A stretch of DNA of 64,000 nucleotides from the NCBI RefSeq assembly GCF_003086295.3, contig NC_092052.1, positions 17,266,346 to 17,330,345 of the forward strand. Reading direction: 5' to 3'. This DNA comes from Arachis hypogaea. Lineage: Eukaryota; Streptophyta; Magnoliopsida; Fabales; Fabaceae. Within the stretch, counting starts at the first letter, position 1. Each line of letters begins with the position of its first letter. Position numbers and translations under genes: made by a program. The notes beneath the pieces were generated by a model that had not been told where the DNA came from, did not search any database, and was given only the letters and a program-made list of their open reading frames with translations. Below are positions 36,601-47,006 of this stretch, piece by piece.

Positions 36601-37689
36601 GACCGGTGATGAAGACTATGAAAAATTCGAGGTTCATGGCCATCCAACAAACATGGTAGTGGATCTTGGAAAGAGACTATGCACTTGCCAATTCTGGATG
36701 CTGACCAGTGATCTTTTTCAACCTCTTTAACTTAATTATTAATATTTCTGTACTTTGATGACTGTCATTGTCTTACTCTGCATTTGTGTTAATAACTGTA
36801 GGCATTCCTTGTGTTCATGCATGTGCTGCCCTTGCAAGGGTAAACAAGAGGCCGGAAGACTTTTGTCATCAACTGTGTACTATGGAGGCATACAACAAGA
36901 CTTATGCCCATCACATTAATCATCTTTCTGGCCAATCATTGTGGGAGAAATCCATGTACACTCATCCACAGGCCCCTAACATTAGGAGGAGGCCTGGAGC
37001 TCTGACAAAGAAAAGGAGAAAAGATGTTGATGAGGGGAACAGTGGTAACAAGAAAGCCAAACCAAGTGGAAGTTTAAAAAGGGTTTTGAAGCCATTCACA
37101 TGTAGGTATTGTGGGGTAAAAGGGCATACTAAGAGAGGGTGCTCAAAGAAGAGACTGGATGAAGTAGCTGCTGCTGTTGCAGCTGCAAAGGCTGCTGCAG
37201 ATAAAGCCAAATCAAAGGCTGCTTCAGAGGCTGGCCCTGAACCTCATACTGTTGCTTCTGCTACTCAGGCTGGCCCTCAACCTCAAACTGCTACTTCTGC
37301 TTCAAATCTTGGCCCTCAAGCTCATGTTGCTGCTGCACCAGTTGATAAACCTCCTGTTGTGGAGATTGAGATATCACAACCAAACTACGAAGGATCACAG
37401 GTAATACAGTTCTTAAGATCTACAACATAGCAAAATATATTTTTGTTGTTTTCTGGGCTCATGTGTTTGAGCTATTTTTCTGCTGTAGGACATAGCAGGA
37501 TCTACTGCACCTGCACCATCAAGGCCGAAGAAGTTGCCAACCAAAAGGAGGAGCTCACCACCACCTCAATCAATTCGTGTGGATCCAATGCAAGGAGCCA
37601 GTGAGGCAACATCTTTCAGATTGGCCAATTTTATGAAGTTTGTTCAAACTCCCGGTTTCAAAGCACCAAGGAAAAAGAACAATTCATGA
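33695..37689 (+). pseudogene. MuDR/MULE transposase with four in-frame stops
   Basis: Exons by hand are 33695-35794, 36116-36707, 36802-37400 and 37489-37689 (1164 codons), all phases closing. Before ATG 33695 an 'aatgcag' acceptor suggests a leader intron. Domains in order are: an N-terminal PB1-like block (MDIMFHHGGTLKK), a Pro/Lys-rich repeat linker, an acidic Ser-rich stretch, the MuDR DNA-binding domain (FNTKFEFREAVREYTIQEG), the MULE catalytic domain (PLIGLDGAFLK near codon 632, then FISDM near 696, and HHRFCVWHLWRNF), a SWIM finger (CTCQFW...IPCVHA) and a zinc knuckle (CRYCGVKGHTKRGC). In-frame stops are TAA 34460-34462, TGA 35174-35176, TAG 35789-35791 and TAG 36356-36358. The Gly usually before IPCVHA reads Ser at the exon 2-3 junction. 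All are single-base decay; no frameshift was seen. Confidence 0.93.
35795..36115 (+). repeat. Transposase intron 1 carrying MULE-end-like sequence
   Basis: The intron between the two catalytic-domain exons contains 'gaagggactaaattat', 'agtcagggactatatt' and 'ctcagggactgttctg' repeats, the wording seen in ends of other MULEs in this window ('agggactaa...gtcc'). It may be a short insertion of a different MULE end inside the intron. Confidence 0.4.
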
Positions 37690-38042
37690 CTTTGACATCA
37701 GGATCTTTAGGACAGTACTTGATTGTTTTGTTAAAGGCAGTTAATAGATAGTAGCTTTGTGTAGGTTGCTTGTCAAAACTTTTGTATTGCCAGCCTTCAT
37801 ATATTACTTGTGGCACTTCTTTTGTTTCTTTAATGTTTGCAACTCAGATATGTTAATGTTTGCTACTCAGATATGTTTAACTTTGCTACTCAGATATGAT
37901 TATCTTTGCTACTCATATGATCTATAATTATTTTTCTTTATGATAACTAGTCTATCAAAAACAGGGCATAATAAAACTGAAGATAAAAAACTGACTCTTA
38001 CTTTCATTCATCCATCAACTCATTACATAAAACATAACATTG

Positions 38043-38532
38043 TCAGAACTTCAAAGTCATAACCAATACAACAACTACAACGAACAACACCACTATGCCT
38101 AAGAATTGTATCATACATTTTTGGGTCCTCACTTCAGCTTCCAATTTTTCAATCCTCCAGGCTAAATTGACTCTCACTTGCTCATTGTCAACTACAGTTG
38201 CATCCACTCTTCCTTCATGTTCCTCTTCTTCTTCTACATCATCAGCCCAGAGAAAAAATCCACACCATGTTTTTTTCCTAGTCTGAATATGAGATATGAT
38301 AAGAAGTAAAGAACAGAAAATCACTAAACAATTTTTCTCACAAAAAACTCACATTCTAATTTGGACAACCGAAGAAGGGCTTATCTGGGTTAGTATTTGT
38401 TCCGGACCAACGAAGCACGGGCCGGCAGCCGCATCCACAGCGGTCAGGCACCCGCGACGGTCTGGTCCGACTCCGCGTTCTCGTCGTCGATCGTGTAGAG
38501 CTTCCCTGACCCTGGCTCGGACACCCATTCAT
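38043..38532 (-). pseudogene. GRF zinc-finger, coiled-coil, tail-anchored accessory gene of the MULE (one nonsense codon)
   Basis: Exon 1 is 38353-38532 and exon 2 is 38043-38282, joined in phase 0 by a GTGAGT...CAG intron (139 codons). Exon 1 has an Arg/Ser-rich start (MNGCPSQGQG) and then the GRF finger CGCRPVLRWSGTNTNPDKPF with FGCPN, where a TAG at 38356-38358 replaces the usual Tyr. Exon 2 completes the finger (TWCGFFLWADD), followed by an acidic run, a short coiled coil (LAWRIEKLEAEVRTQK) and a C-terminal hydrophobic segment (FLGIVVLFVVVVVLVM) near the stop. Its stop faces that of the transposase with about 350 bp between. The same design occurs in the other MULE at 19137-19840. Only the TAG prevents full-length translation. 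Confidence 0.85.
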
Positions 38533-38925
38533 GGTTTTCGTTTCAGTTCCACGAGTAACAAAAAGGAAGTATGAGAAGAACGTTGCTGGGCAGAGACAAG
38601 AAGAACGTTGCTGGGAGGAGACAAGAAGATGAAGTGGGATAACGACGTCATGCTACAAAATAGGGTTAAAACTAGGTTTAGGGACCGAATTGGGTCAAAC
38701 AGTTTCAATTGCCACCTCAGCTAGCCGTTATCTACGCCAGCGTGGCATCTCAGCGCCATGTCACTGCCGACGGCAGTCAATTTGGCCGGAGATGTGGGAA
38801 GGGACGACCCTGGTGCAATTTTAACAAAGTCGGGGATATAAATGGTGCAATTGGTAAGTCAGGAACTAAATTGGTGCAAATCGTGAATTTCAAGGACCAC
38901 TTTGGGATTTAACTCATAGTTAAAC

Positions 38926-40150
38926 CCAATCCTAATATTTTATCAGTTTATTTTAAATATATGAATCCACTCTAAATTTTAACATAATATATATTAATTA
39001 TGAAACAATTTTGGATCAAATCGATTCTAGCCAAAACATTATTCGAATTCAACCTAAAATTTATATCGAACTAGTATATATACCTGTATTCTACGAGATA
39101 ATATACAAAAATATATAAAATAATTTATATACTTTTAAATTTTTTAAATAAAACATGCATCGTAATTTTTGTTATAAAAATTTTATAAAGTTAATTAAAT
39201 TTAAAATTTAACAATTTTCAATATTTAAAATAATAAAATCAATGAGTAATAATTTTACTTATAATTGCTCATTAATAGTAATATATAATTTGTGATTAAA
39301 TTAAAATATTTACATTAAAATATTATTTTTTTTATTTTTTTTAAATAATATTAATGGTTAAATTTTCAAATATTTTTTCATGACTCATTAGTAAATCTTT
39401 CAAACCTTCTTACTCTTATGAAGAACTATTTTTATTAAAATCTATCTAGAACTATTTTATATTCTAGTATCATATTCATTCTTAAAATTAAAGTAATATG
39501 ACTAACATTGTTATTGGTTAAAATTTACTAATATATTTTATTTATTCTTGAGTTAAATTAGTTGTATTTGATTATTTATAGCTATAAATAATTTTATATT
39601 TTTCGTTATTTTAAACACTTACTAAAACTGCTAAAGATAAGATGAATACAAAATTAAATGTATAATATCTTGTCTTAATTCTTTTAAAATAATAAAAAAG
39701 ATTTGTGTCTAAAATTTTGAATTGTCTTTACATAAAACAATAATTATTGTTATAGGTCTTTTCCACACAAAAAAAATCTTATGATACAACAGAAACAAGA
39801 ATAGTATTAATTATTCAAAAATCGAAGTTGATTTGTTCGTCCAGTATAATCATTTTTTTTAAAAGACAAATCTTTATTATGTGTCAAAAAATCAAGATAA
39901 AATTATAATACTTTTAAAAATTATTAATCAAAATACATAAAAAAATTTAATGCAAATTAAAATAAAAATAATTCAATTATTCTAGTTAAATAAATAATTA
40001 ATATAATTGATTAATTATAATTAATATAGTCAAACAAAATATTAAATAATTTAATATTTTTTTCAATCAAATAAAATAAATCAAAAAGATATTTTTTTAA
40101 AAATATATTACATTAAATATGTTATTAAAAAATTCAATTTTAATAAAATA
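38926..40150. other. AT-rich intergenic DNA
   Basis: Very AT-rich with many A and T runs. No coding region or clear repeat family is recognised. Confidence 0.5.
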
Positions 40151-40288
40151 GAAACTCAAGTGCAGTTAATTTTGTATAAACTTGATAACTAAGAGTTATC
40201 AGATAAAAATTTAATCAAATCAGTCAAATTATTTGACACCTCTCAATTATCAACTTTATATGAAGTTGACTGCACCGAAATTTTCACC
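40151..40288. mobile_element. Small MITE with GTGCAGT ends
   Basis: About 138 bp with near-palindromic structure. The left side 'gtgcagttaattttgtat' and 'cttgataactaagag' mirror the right side 'ctctcaattatcaac' and 'aagttgactgcac'. From memory this type of MITE is abundant in Arachis. A clean target duplication is not clear in the surrounding A/T runs. Confidence 0.75.
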
Positions 40289-42692
40289 TTTTAATAATAT
40301 ATAATAGATAAAAATAACAAACTCAAAATCAATAAAAAAAAATCCGGATTGGCTAGACCTAATCTTGATAACCTCTACTTCATAAATAAAAAAGGAGAAG
40401 ATTGAGCAGAGACTAGAGAGGGAAGTGAATGGCGAAGGTGTAATATATAAGATGATGAGGGGTCACAAAGATAATAAGTATGTTATGTAGTTTGTATTTT
40501 GTTGGATCCTAATTTCCCTTGCTGAGTTGTATTGTATAATGTATAGTTTGGTGAGCAATGGTATTGGCTGGTCAGTGGCTGAAGTTGTCACGACTTATCT
40601 GCCTTTAAAGCCCCACCTGCCCCTCCTCTTAGTCTTTTAGCGCATTCCCATTCCAAAATGTCAAAATGCCACTATCGTGAGTATATGTGTCATCATATCA
40701 TAGCATCAGTTGCCCTTTCTAGATGCCCATAACATTTTCTTTTCCTTCTATACATTGGTACCATACTCTATTGTGAAACACGGGTTGATTATTACATTTT
40801 AAACGTCGTACTAAGAGAATGTGTATTACATTTTATACTAAATAGATGTAATAATTTATGTTAATTAACATGTAGTATTTGAGATTATTTTAAAGAAAAA
40901 AGGATGTTCTATGTTGTTGGTTAAGGGACATTATCATGAAAAAAACCATTTTATCTTTATGAATTCTTAAAGTAGATAATATACTAATGTTCTTTATTTG
41001 GTGGGTGACTATGATTCGCACAAGATACTTTGAATAGTTCTCAGATAGAGTGTTATTGGTACAAGATCTTCAGATCCTTTTTGTTTAAATTATTATCATT
41101 TCTATTGAGAGTCTCTGTCTGCCAGGGAAGCAGTGGCGTGACTCTCTTCATGGAAATCTCTCCTTTTATATATGGACAATTTTATACTATTCACCAATTA
41201 AATTTCAAAAGTATATCAAATCAAACTAATATGGATAAGTATCTATTACAATAATTGTTTACAATTTCAATTGCATCTTCTTACTCAATTTTTTTTAGAT
41301 TTTAAACTCTAAATTCTATTTTTTTATATTATATTTTTCTAAAAAAAATACACATTACGAAATGTATTTTCAATTTCACCATATTTTTCTGTTAATGTAT
41401 GAGTATAGTTTTTTTTATGCCCTTATTGATAAGTTTATACATATATATATTCTGTTGTCTGGCCTGAAATGAACTTTCATGACAAAATCACATTTATGAT
41501 TAAAAAAAATTCTCACCTCAGTTCATTATATCTATTGCTTAAAAAAAATTAAGCTCAATATATTAGTTTCATATTTTAATGTAATATTTATTAAACTATT
41601 TTAACTTTATCATGTCCATAACTTTAGGCACAACGAACAATGAAATATTAATACATTAGTTTTGTTAGTAAATAAAGATGTTTTACTAAACAATTTGTAA
41701 CCAACTCTTGATTTGAAGTTTTCTAATGTGCAAAAAGCTATAATGATGATAGTAGATAACATAAATCGGATATTTTGGAGAATTAAATTGTTAGATTTGT
41801 TTGACAACATTTCAGAATATTTTACGCATCTATAGTTAAATGACATCTCATCCACCCTCATAAAAAATTGAAATAATACTACACATGTAAGTTTTTTTTA
41901 TTAACCAAGTCTAATTAAATTAGTCTAATATAACAAAATCAGTTATAATTAGCATTATTTTAAATCTTATTGTTTAATTTAGTTAAACTTAGTTTATAAA
42001 AAGATTTGAATGTATAACATTATTCAAAAAATTGTGATACCTTTGACTGTTAAAGTATAAACAGAAGATAAAATTTAATTTAAGCATTACACATCCCTTT
42101 CCTAAAACTTTTCATAACATAATAACGGAAAAAACTAAAGGTTTATCCGAAAGAAAAAATAATTTATTAAAATTATAGTGACCTTCTGGACCTCAAATCA
42201 ATAGTTTCTATTATTTAATGCTAGACCTACAACAAATATACTTCATCCTTGTTAATCCAATATGCCAGCAAATAGAAATGCCAAACAGTACGTTACAATA
42301 GTTATCCTTCAACAACCCCACCCTTTATTTATATGGAAATGACTTTGGAATTATGACAATGCATTTACTGGTGATAAGGATATTAGACCCAATGGGAATA
42401 ATTCTTAATTTACAAAAGAACATAATGAGAGCGCCCTGAAATTTTTTCTTGGTTTGGTTGGCTTCAGGGTAGTTAAAAATGGGGTAATAATTTTTCATAG
42501 ATAAGTCTAACTACGTAAAATTACAAAGTTCATATGTAAGAATTTCCATCCCATTATACATCCATAAGCATGTGAATTGAGGTCTTAGGCGGAAAAAGAT
42601 GAAAGGAAACGGCTTGAAGAATAAAATTGATTCCACTTTACTCATCAAGGCATCCCCTTCTTTTCCTTTCCTTTCAAAATCTCAACTCTCAC
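40289..42692. other. Intergenic DNA, no gene recognised
   Basis: Mostly AT-rich. A less AT-biased patch at about 40400-40700 contains 'ctgcctttaaagccccacc', which stands out in base composition but has no long open frame or known domain. Nothing else is recognised. Confidence 0.4.
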
Positions 42693-42704
42693 AATCAAGT
42701 AAAT

Positions 42705-42818
42705 AGTCAATGAACGGTAGCTCAAATGGCATTTGTCCTCCCTCTCTTTATAGAGATCTCAAGTTCGAGCTTCTCCTAATGTAACTTGAACGCAAAAAAA
42801 AAAAAAAAAAAAAAAAAG
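42705..42818 (+). mobile_element. tRNA-derived SINE with poly(A) tail
   Basis: The 114-bp unit has an A-box-like TAGCTCAAATGG (42718-42729), a B-box-like AAGTTCGAGCT (about 42760-42772), a short non-tRNA part and a 24-A tail (about 42794-42817). It is flanked by a 12-bp direct repeat with one mismatch: AATCAAGTAAAT at 42693-42704 and AATTAAGTAAAT at 42819-42830. These are the marks of a retroposed tRNA-derived SINE. It cannot fold as a full tRNA, so it is not a tRNA gene. Confidence 0.85.
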
Positions 42819-42961
42819 AATTAAGTAAATTGATCACAAGGCTATAATTTGAATAAATGTTAATTTAACTTTAAACCGAACTGTGCATTGTAAAATAACT
42901 AAGTTATAAGCCAGAAAATAGCCTCATACAGGATAGTCTCACTGATATTGAATAGAAAACT

Positions 42962-44501
42962 CTAGTTCTTAGATAGATGTTTGTCTAGGAAAGCTTTAGC
43001 TAGATTACTGAAGCTTGCACTAACTTCTTCAGCCGCTGCATACCTCTTGATGGTATCAACAACTTCTGGCTTTAAAATTTCTTCCTTGTTAAATTCATTA
43101 CAGATATAATAAAGTGCTCCAAGTGCATAATTTACCTAAATATCAAACGACAAACGGTAAATACTCGGTGATTCATCAAATTATAGTGTAAGAAAATTAA
43201 GAACGTAAAGGTCAATAAAGATACATGATTTACTCTCAGCAGTTACAAGGTGATTTTTCAGAGCGAGTTATTAGTAGGCAAGTTTAACAATTATAAAGGT
43301 ATATACACTGTAGAGAATCTAACATGTTTTACTAAACCTCCTATGAAAAATTATTCGAAGTTATTTCTTCTGCTGGACAGAAGACATTAAAAGAACCTAA
43401 ATTTAAAGATAGAGTAACAACTATGAATCATGCTCATATATAACATAAACTAGGGAAAAGATTGTTGTGTCAAAAACAAATTTAAGATTCTAACTCTACA
43501 TGGTTTCACATTCCCTTTGACTAGTAGCATTCACAGGTTGAACTAAAGAGCCAAAACATAATCATGAGGTAGTAAAGCAACACAGTCAACAAGAAAGTTT
43601 TTATCCTTACAGTGTTCCTGACTGGGCTTGATAGACATTGAATGATAAGAGGTATGCCACCAAACTTACTTACAATTGCAACATTTGCCTGATCTAAAAT
43701 AAATAAATTCAAAATGTTGTTACCATAAATAAAATTCTTTACAATAAAATTTTAGAAAACAAGAGAAAAACAACTAGCATTTTTACCAGCACAACAATTG
43801 CAGATGCCTCCAACACCAAACTCTACAAGTTTTTCATTGGGTTCAGTCATGCAGTCCAGGAAGAGTTCCAAAACATTAAGCTGCTCATGTATCAAATTGG
43901 GTAAAACAGAAGTTACAAATTGAACAACCCATGCTTTGGTACGAAAGAAAGTTACAAAGTACATCATATGCAATTCTTTGGCTCCATACTTGGCGCAAAA
44001 AGTTATAATTGTAAGGATCATATGCAAAGTTGGCCAAATTTGCCAAAATCCTCTCTTTTGTTTCTGTTAAGGGGGAAAAAGAATACAGAAAAGTTTCAGC
44101 AATCTAGAACTCTAGAACACAAATGTGTCTTTACAAATGCAGTTGAAAGAGTGTTTCAGACATTACTAAACTATTGAATGAACTTTTAAAAATAAAAGAA
44201 AAAAAAGTATACCTTCATCAGTTGTGTTCTGAAACTGAGTCACCAGTTCCTGAAACAAACATCATCTATCAACGAAAATACTAAACATAAAAAAAAAAAA
44301 AAACCAATGCAACAAAATTAAAATATTTGTATATGACTATCATTTGTTTTTGTTTTGCTGTTGTTGTTGCTGTTATAATAATGAAAGCAACAGAAGTCGA
44401 AAAGAAAAAGATGATGGGAGAAGCACCTGAAGGTATTGAAATCTAGGACTTCCATATTTCCCAGTTCGCTCTTGTTGTCTCTGTTCATTGGTAAATATCA
44501 T
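42962..44501 (-). CDS. ARMC7: Armadillo repeat protein, ARMC7-like
   Basis: Six exons on the minus strand are 44427-44501, 44213-44249, 43990-44063, 43787-43880, 43611-43693 and 42962-43135. They total 537 nt and encode 178 aa, with GT-AG introns and all phases closing. The protein starts [20 protein letters not shown], continues with [40 protein letters not shown] and [11 protein letters not shown], then [20 protein letters not shown], and ends FLDKHLSKN. These are armadillo-type helices matching the short ARMC7 proteins of plants and animals (about 180-200 aa). ARMC7 is known as a spliceosome-associated partner in animals; a similar role here is inference. Length is normal and the gene looks intact. 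Confidence 0.93.
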
Positions 44502-44509
44502 GGTTTCCT

Positions 44510-45070
44510 CTTCTGCTCAATAACTATTTGTTAATACTAAGAATAACAAAGAAACAAATTTGTTTGCACTAAAAGTTGCTGATAGAAACAATAAGAGAAA
44601 CACGGGAGGAAATGCCAACAAGAACGATACAAGCTTGGAAGGGCATTAAAAAGGAAAGATAGAGATAGTCTAAAGTAATTGCGATTACTTCTACATTAAG
44701 ATTCCTGGCTAATTTTGATGATATGAGATTAGATTCGACCAAGAGAAGAAAAAGGAGATAAAAGCTAACACTTGATGGACAAAGAGATATGCATAGTGTA
44801 TAAAAAGGTATTCAATAGCATTATTCAGAGGAATATATTTAGAGTACTGAAATAATAGCAAAACAATTGTAACATGGAAGAATGTAGGATTTACCAATTA
44901 CCACCACACTCTAACATGGCCAAAAATTTATTACACCAAACACCCCAAGCCTATCATTAGTGTGCCAACTAAATCATTCTGGAAAACATCTGGAGAGAAA
45001 CTTTTCATTGAATGGAAGTCAACGGAATGAGTATACTTGAGTTTAGCCCAATGGATAGAAAACAGAAATG
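44510..45070. other. Upstream region of the ARMC7-like gene
   Basis: No coding region is seen. It should hold the promoter and leader of the minus-strand gene. A leader acceptor (GAGCAG) lies just upstream of the ATG, so a leader intron is possible. Confidence 0.4.
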
Positions 45071-45078
45071 GATAATAG

Positions 45079-46825
45079 CAAGGTTCTGAAAACCAAACCG
45101 GTCATCTAACTGATCTAGCTACTGGTTCACTGGTTTAACCGTAACCTAACTGGAATAACCATTTTACAAAAAATAATAAATAAAATATAAATAAACACAC
45201 TAAAACATAATTATAGTCTAATATAAACTTTAAAATGTCATCCAAATTAAAAGTATTACATCAACCACAATGTTATAATCTCATTCAAATACAAACTCAA
45301 AAGTCAAATAACAATAACAATAACAAAGTCAAGAATATTTTATGTACTATGATAAAAAACAATAAATGAATGTTGAAACATTTCTTTACAGGTGACAATC
45401 CAGAGTCAAGGATAAACAAATATTCCTTCATGATTAAATAAAATGCTTATGAAGAACTTTTATATGACATCATTAGAAAGTTACCTCTTTGTATAACCTT
45501 TTGTTGTGCTTCCTAAAGAGCTATAGCCGAACAAAAACACATTTTTCCAACCATTTTTGTGCAATTAGCACAGCATAGAACAGGTGCCAATGAATTACAA
45601 TTAAGACTAGTGTTAGTAGACAAATGTACCGTTTCTATAATGTTCTCTCCAACCTTGACTCCCCCAATTACATGTATAGACTCTTTAACAACAGCAGCAG
45701 CAAAATATTCCCTAGGATGATTCATTTGTTCCCCGGTTATCCATGCTTCGCACGAGGATCAAACACTTCAATGGTCAACACCATTGTGCTTCCATCAAAG
45801 CCACCAAGCGCATGCCTACGAGGTGAATGGATAAGTTCATAACGGTGCAAAATCAGTCACATAGGTTGTTACTAGGAAAGAAACTAGTGCAAGTCTTAAT
45901 CTAAGAAATGCATAATTGGCAAAATTCATATGCTGAATTAACTAACTTAACAATCTAAGCACAATTAAGCCCAAAGCATAGTTTTAATTGACTTAATTGA
46001 ACACAAAGAAAGCACAGCAGTGAGCAGCAGATCGCAAAAGAACACAGCACAGCAGCAAAGAAGACACAAACCAGAGTACAGCACACCATAGCAGCAATGA
46101 GCAGAGCTAATCAATAATCAATATAATTTGATAATTTCTGAAAAAAAAAACACAGAACAGCTGGCACTAGTAGTGAGCAGAGAAGCCATTACCTTCGATC
46201 TGAGCAGTCTGGGCAGAGTGCGAGGGAGAGCGGTTGAGCGCAACGGACAAAGGCGACCAGGCGACAAGCACAGGGACGGCGGCAGAAGCGCGGCTGAGCA
46301 GACGAAGACCAGATGCAGAAGCTGCGATTGGTGAATGAGGAGAGGGGTTGGAGACTTGGAGCACGACGACCAGACGATGACAGGAAGCTCCTGAGCGCGA
46401 CGGACGGCGGCGAAACCGCAGCTGAGCAGACAAGACAATGACAGACGCTGAGCTCGAGGAAGAAGCTGTGACTGGTGAGACCGTGAGAGTGAACAGAGGT
46501 GGTGGTGGTGGTCCCAGTGTCCCAGTCCCAGTCCCTGCGGCAGTGGTGGAGGTTAGATGGCTGGGGTTTGTTTGAGGGCAAAACCAAAAAGCTCTGAACT
46601 TCCGGAGGAACGTGCGAGTCAGTGTGAGGAGAAGGGGCTGGGGCGCCGTGCAATTGGGCAGAAAGGAATCTGTTTTCTTTTTTAACTCCAAACGACACCA
46701 TTTCATGGAAACCGGTTGGGTTTCGGTTCGATCCAGCCGATTTAGCGGTTCACAAATGAAATGTTTGCTTTGGTTGAATGGACTGCAGAAGTGTCCGATT
46801 TCCGGTCCATTTTTTCAGAACCATG
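45079..46825. mobile_element. Non-autonomous hAT-like element, copy 2, carrying a Kelch gene fragment
   Basis: 1747 bp. It starts CAAGGTTCTGAAAACC and ends TTTTTCAGAACCATG, giving terminal inverted repeats of the form CA(A/T)GGTTCTGAAAA. The flanks are an 8-bp direct repeat with one mismatch: GATAATAG (45071-45078) and AATAATAG (46826-46833). Inside are an AT-rich left part, a captured Kelch-repeat exon (about 45620-45842, minus), and a GC-rich core (about 46190-46610) related to the cores of copies 1 and 3. It encodes no transposase. Length nearly equals copy 3 (1741 bp). Confidence 0.9.
45620..45842 (-). pseudogene. Captured Kelch-repeat gene fragment
   Basis: On the minus strand the frame reads HALGGFDGSTMVLTIEVFDP and RAKHG. 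After a one-base shift it continues WITGEQMNHPREYFAAAVV and KESIHVIGGVKVGENIIET before a GTACAT donor-like site. The GGFDGS and VIGGV spacing is that of Kelch blades, and the wording resembles plant DCD-domain Kelch proteins. It lies wholly inside the hAT element, so it is a host exon carried by a transposon, now frameshifted. Confidence 0.78.
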
Positions 46826-47006
46826 AATAATAGAGTAAGATAATCGTTACTAGAAAGAATACTAAACAAACAAGAAGAAAACAAGACAAAATATTGCTGG
46901 GAAACAAAAGAAATAATTCCTCAAGTAATACTCTCTTAAATGGGAAAGATGAAAGTAACGGCTACAAATTTTTATTGAAGGTGGTTCAAGGTTTAGTGTC
47001 TTGGTC

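Larger units (their letters stand above)
32961..38915. mobile_element. Mutator-like element (MULE), 5.96 kb, near full length
   Basis: Terminal inverted repeats of about 175-180 bp (32961-33135 and 38738-38915) start GAGTTAAA and contain 'ccaaagtggtcc', 'tggccggaga' and 'tgccacgctgg' segments in mirror order. A perfect 10-bp direct repeat, ATAGTTAAAC, flanks the element (32951-32960 and 38916-38925); trimming by one gives the usual 9 bp. It holds a four-exon transposase gene on the plus strand and a two-exon GRF zinc-finger gene on the minus strand, tail to tail. Both have nonsense changes, so this copy is dead but structurally almost complete. Confidence 0.95.

Noticed and set aside
42705..42790. 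Functional tRNA gene
   Set aside because: Only A- and B-box-like motifs are present. The acceptor and anticodon stems do not form, and a poly(A) tail with target duplication marks a SINE.
46167..46706. Overlapping minus-strand frames of 170-179 codons
   Set aside because: They fall in the GC-rich core of hAT copy 2, overlap each other in different frames, and have no recognisable domain.
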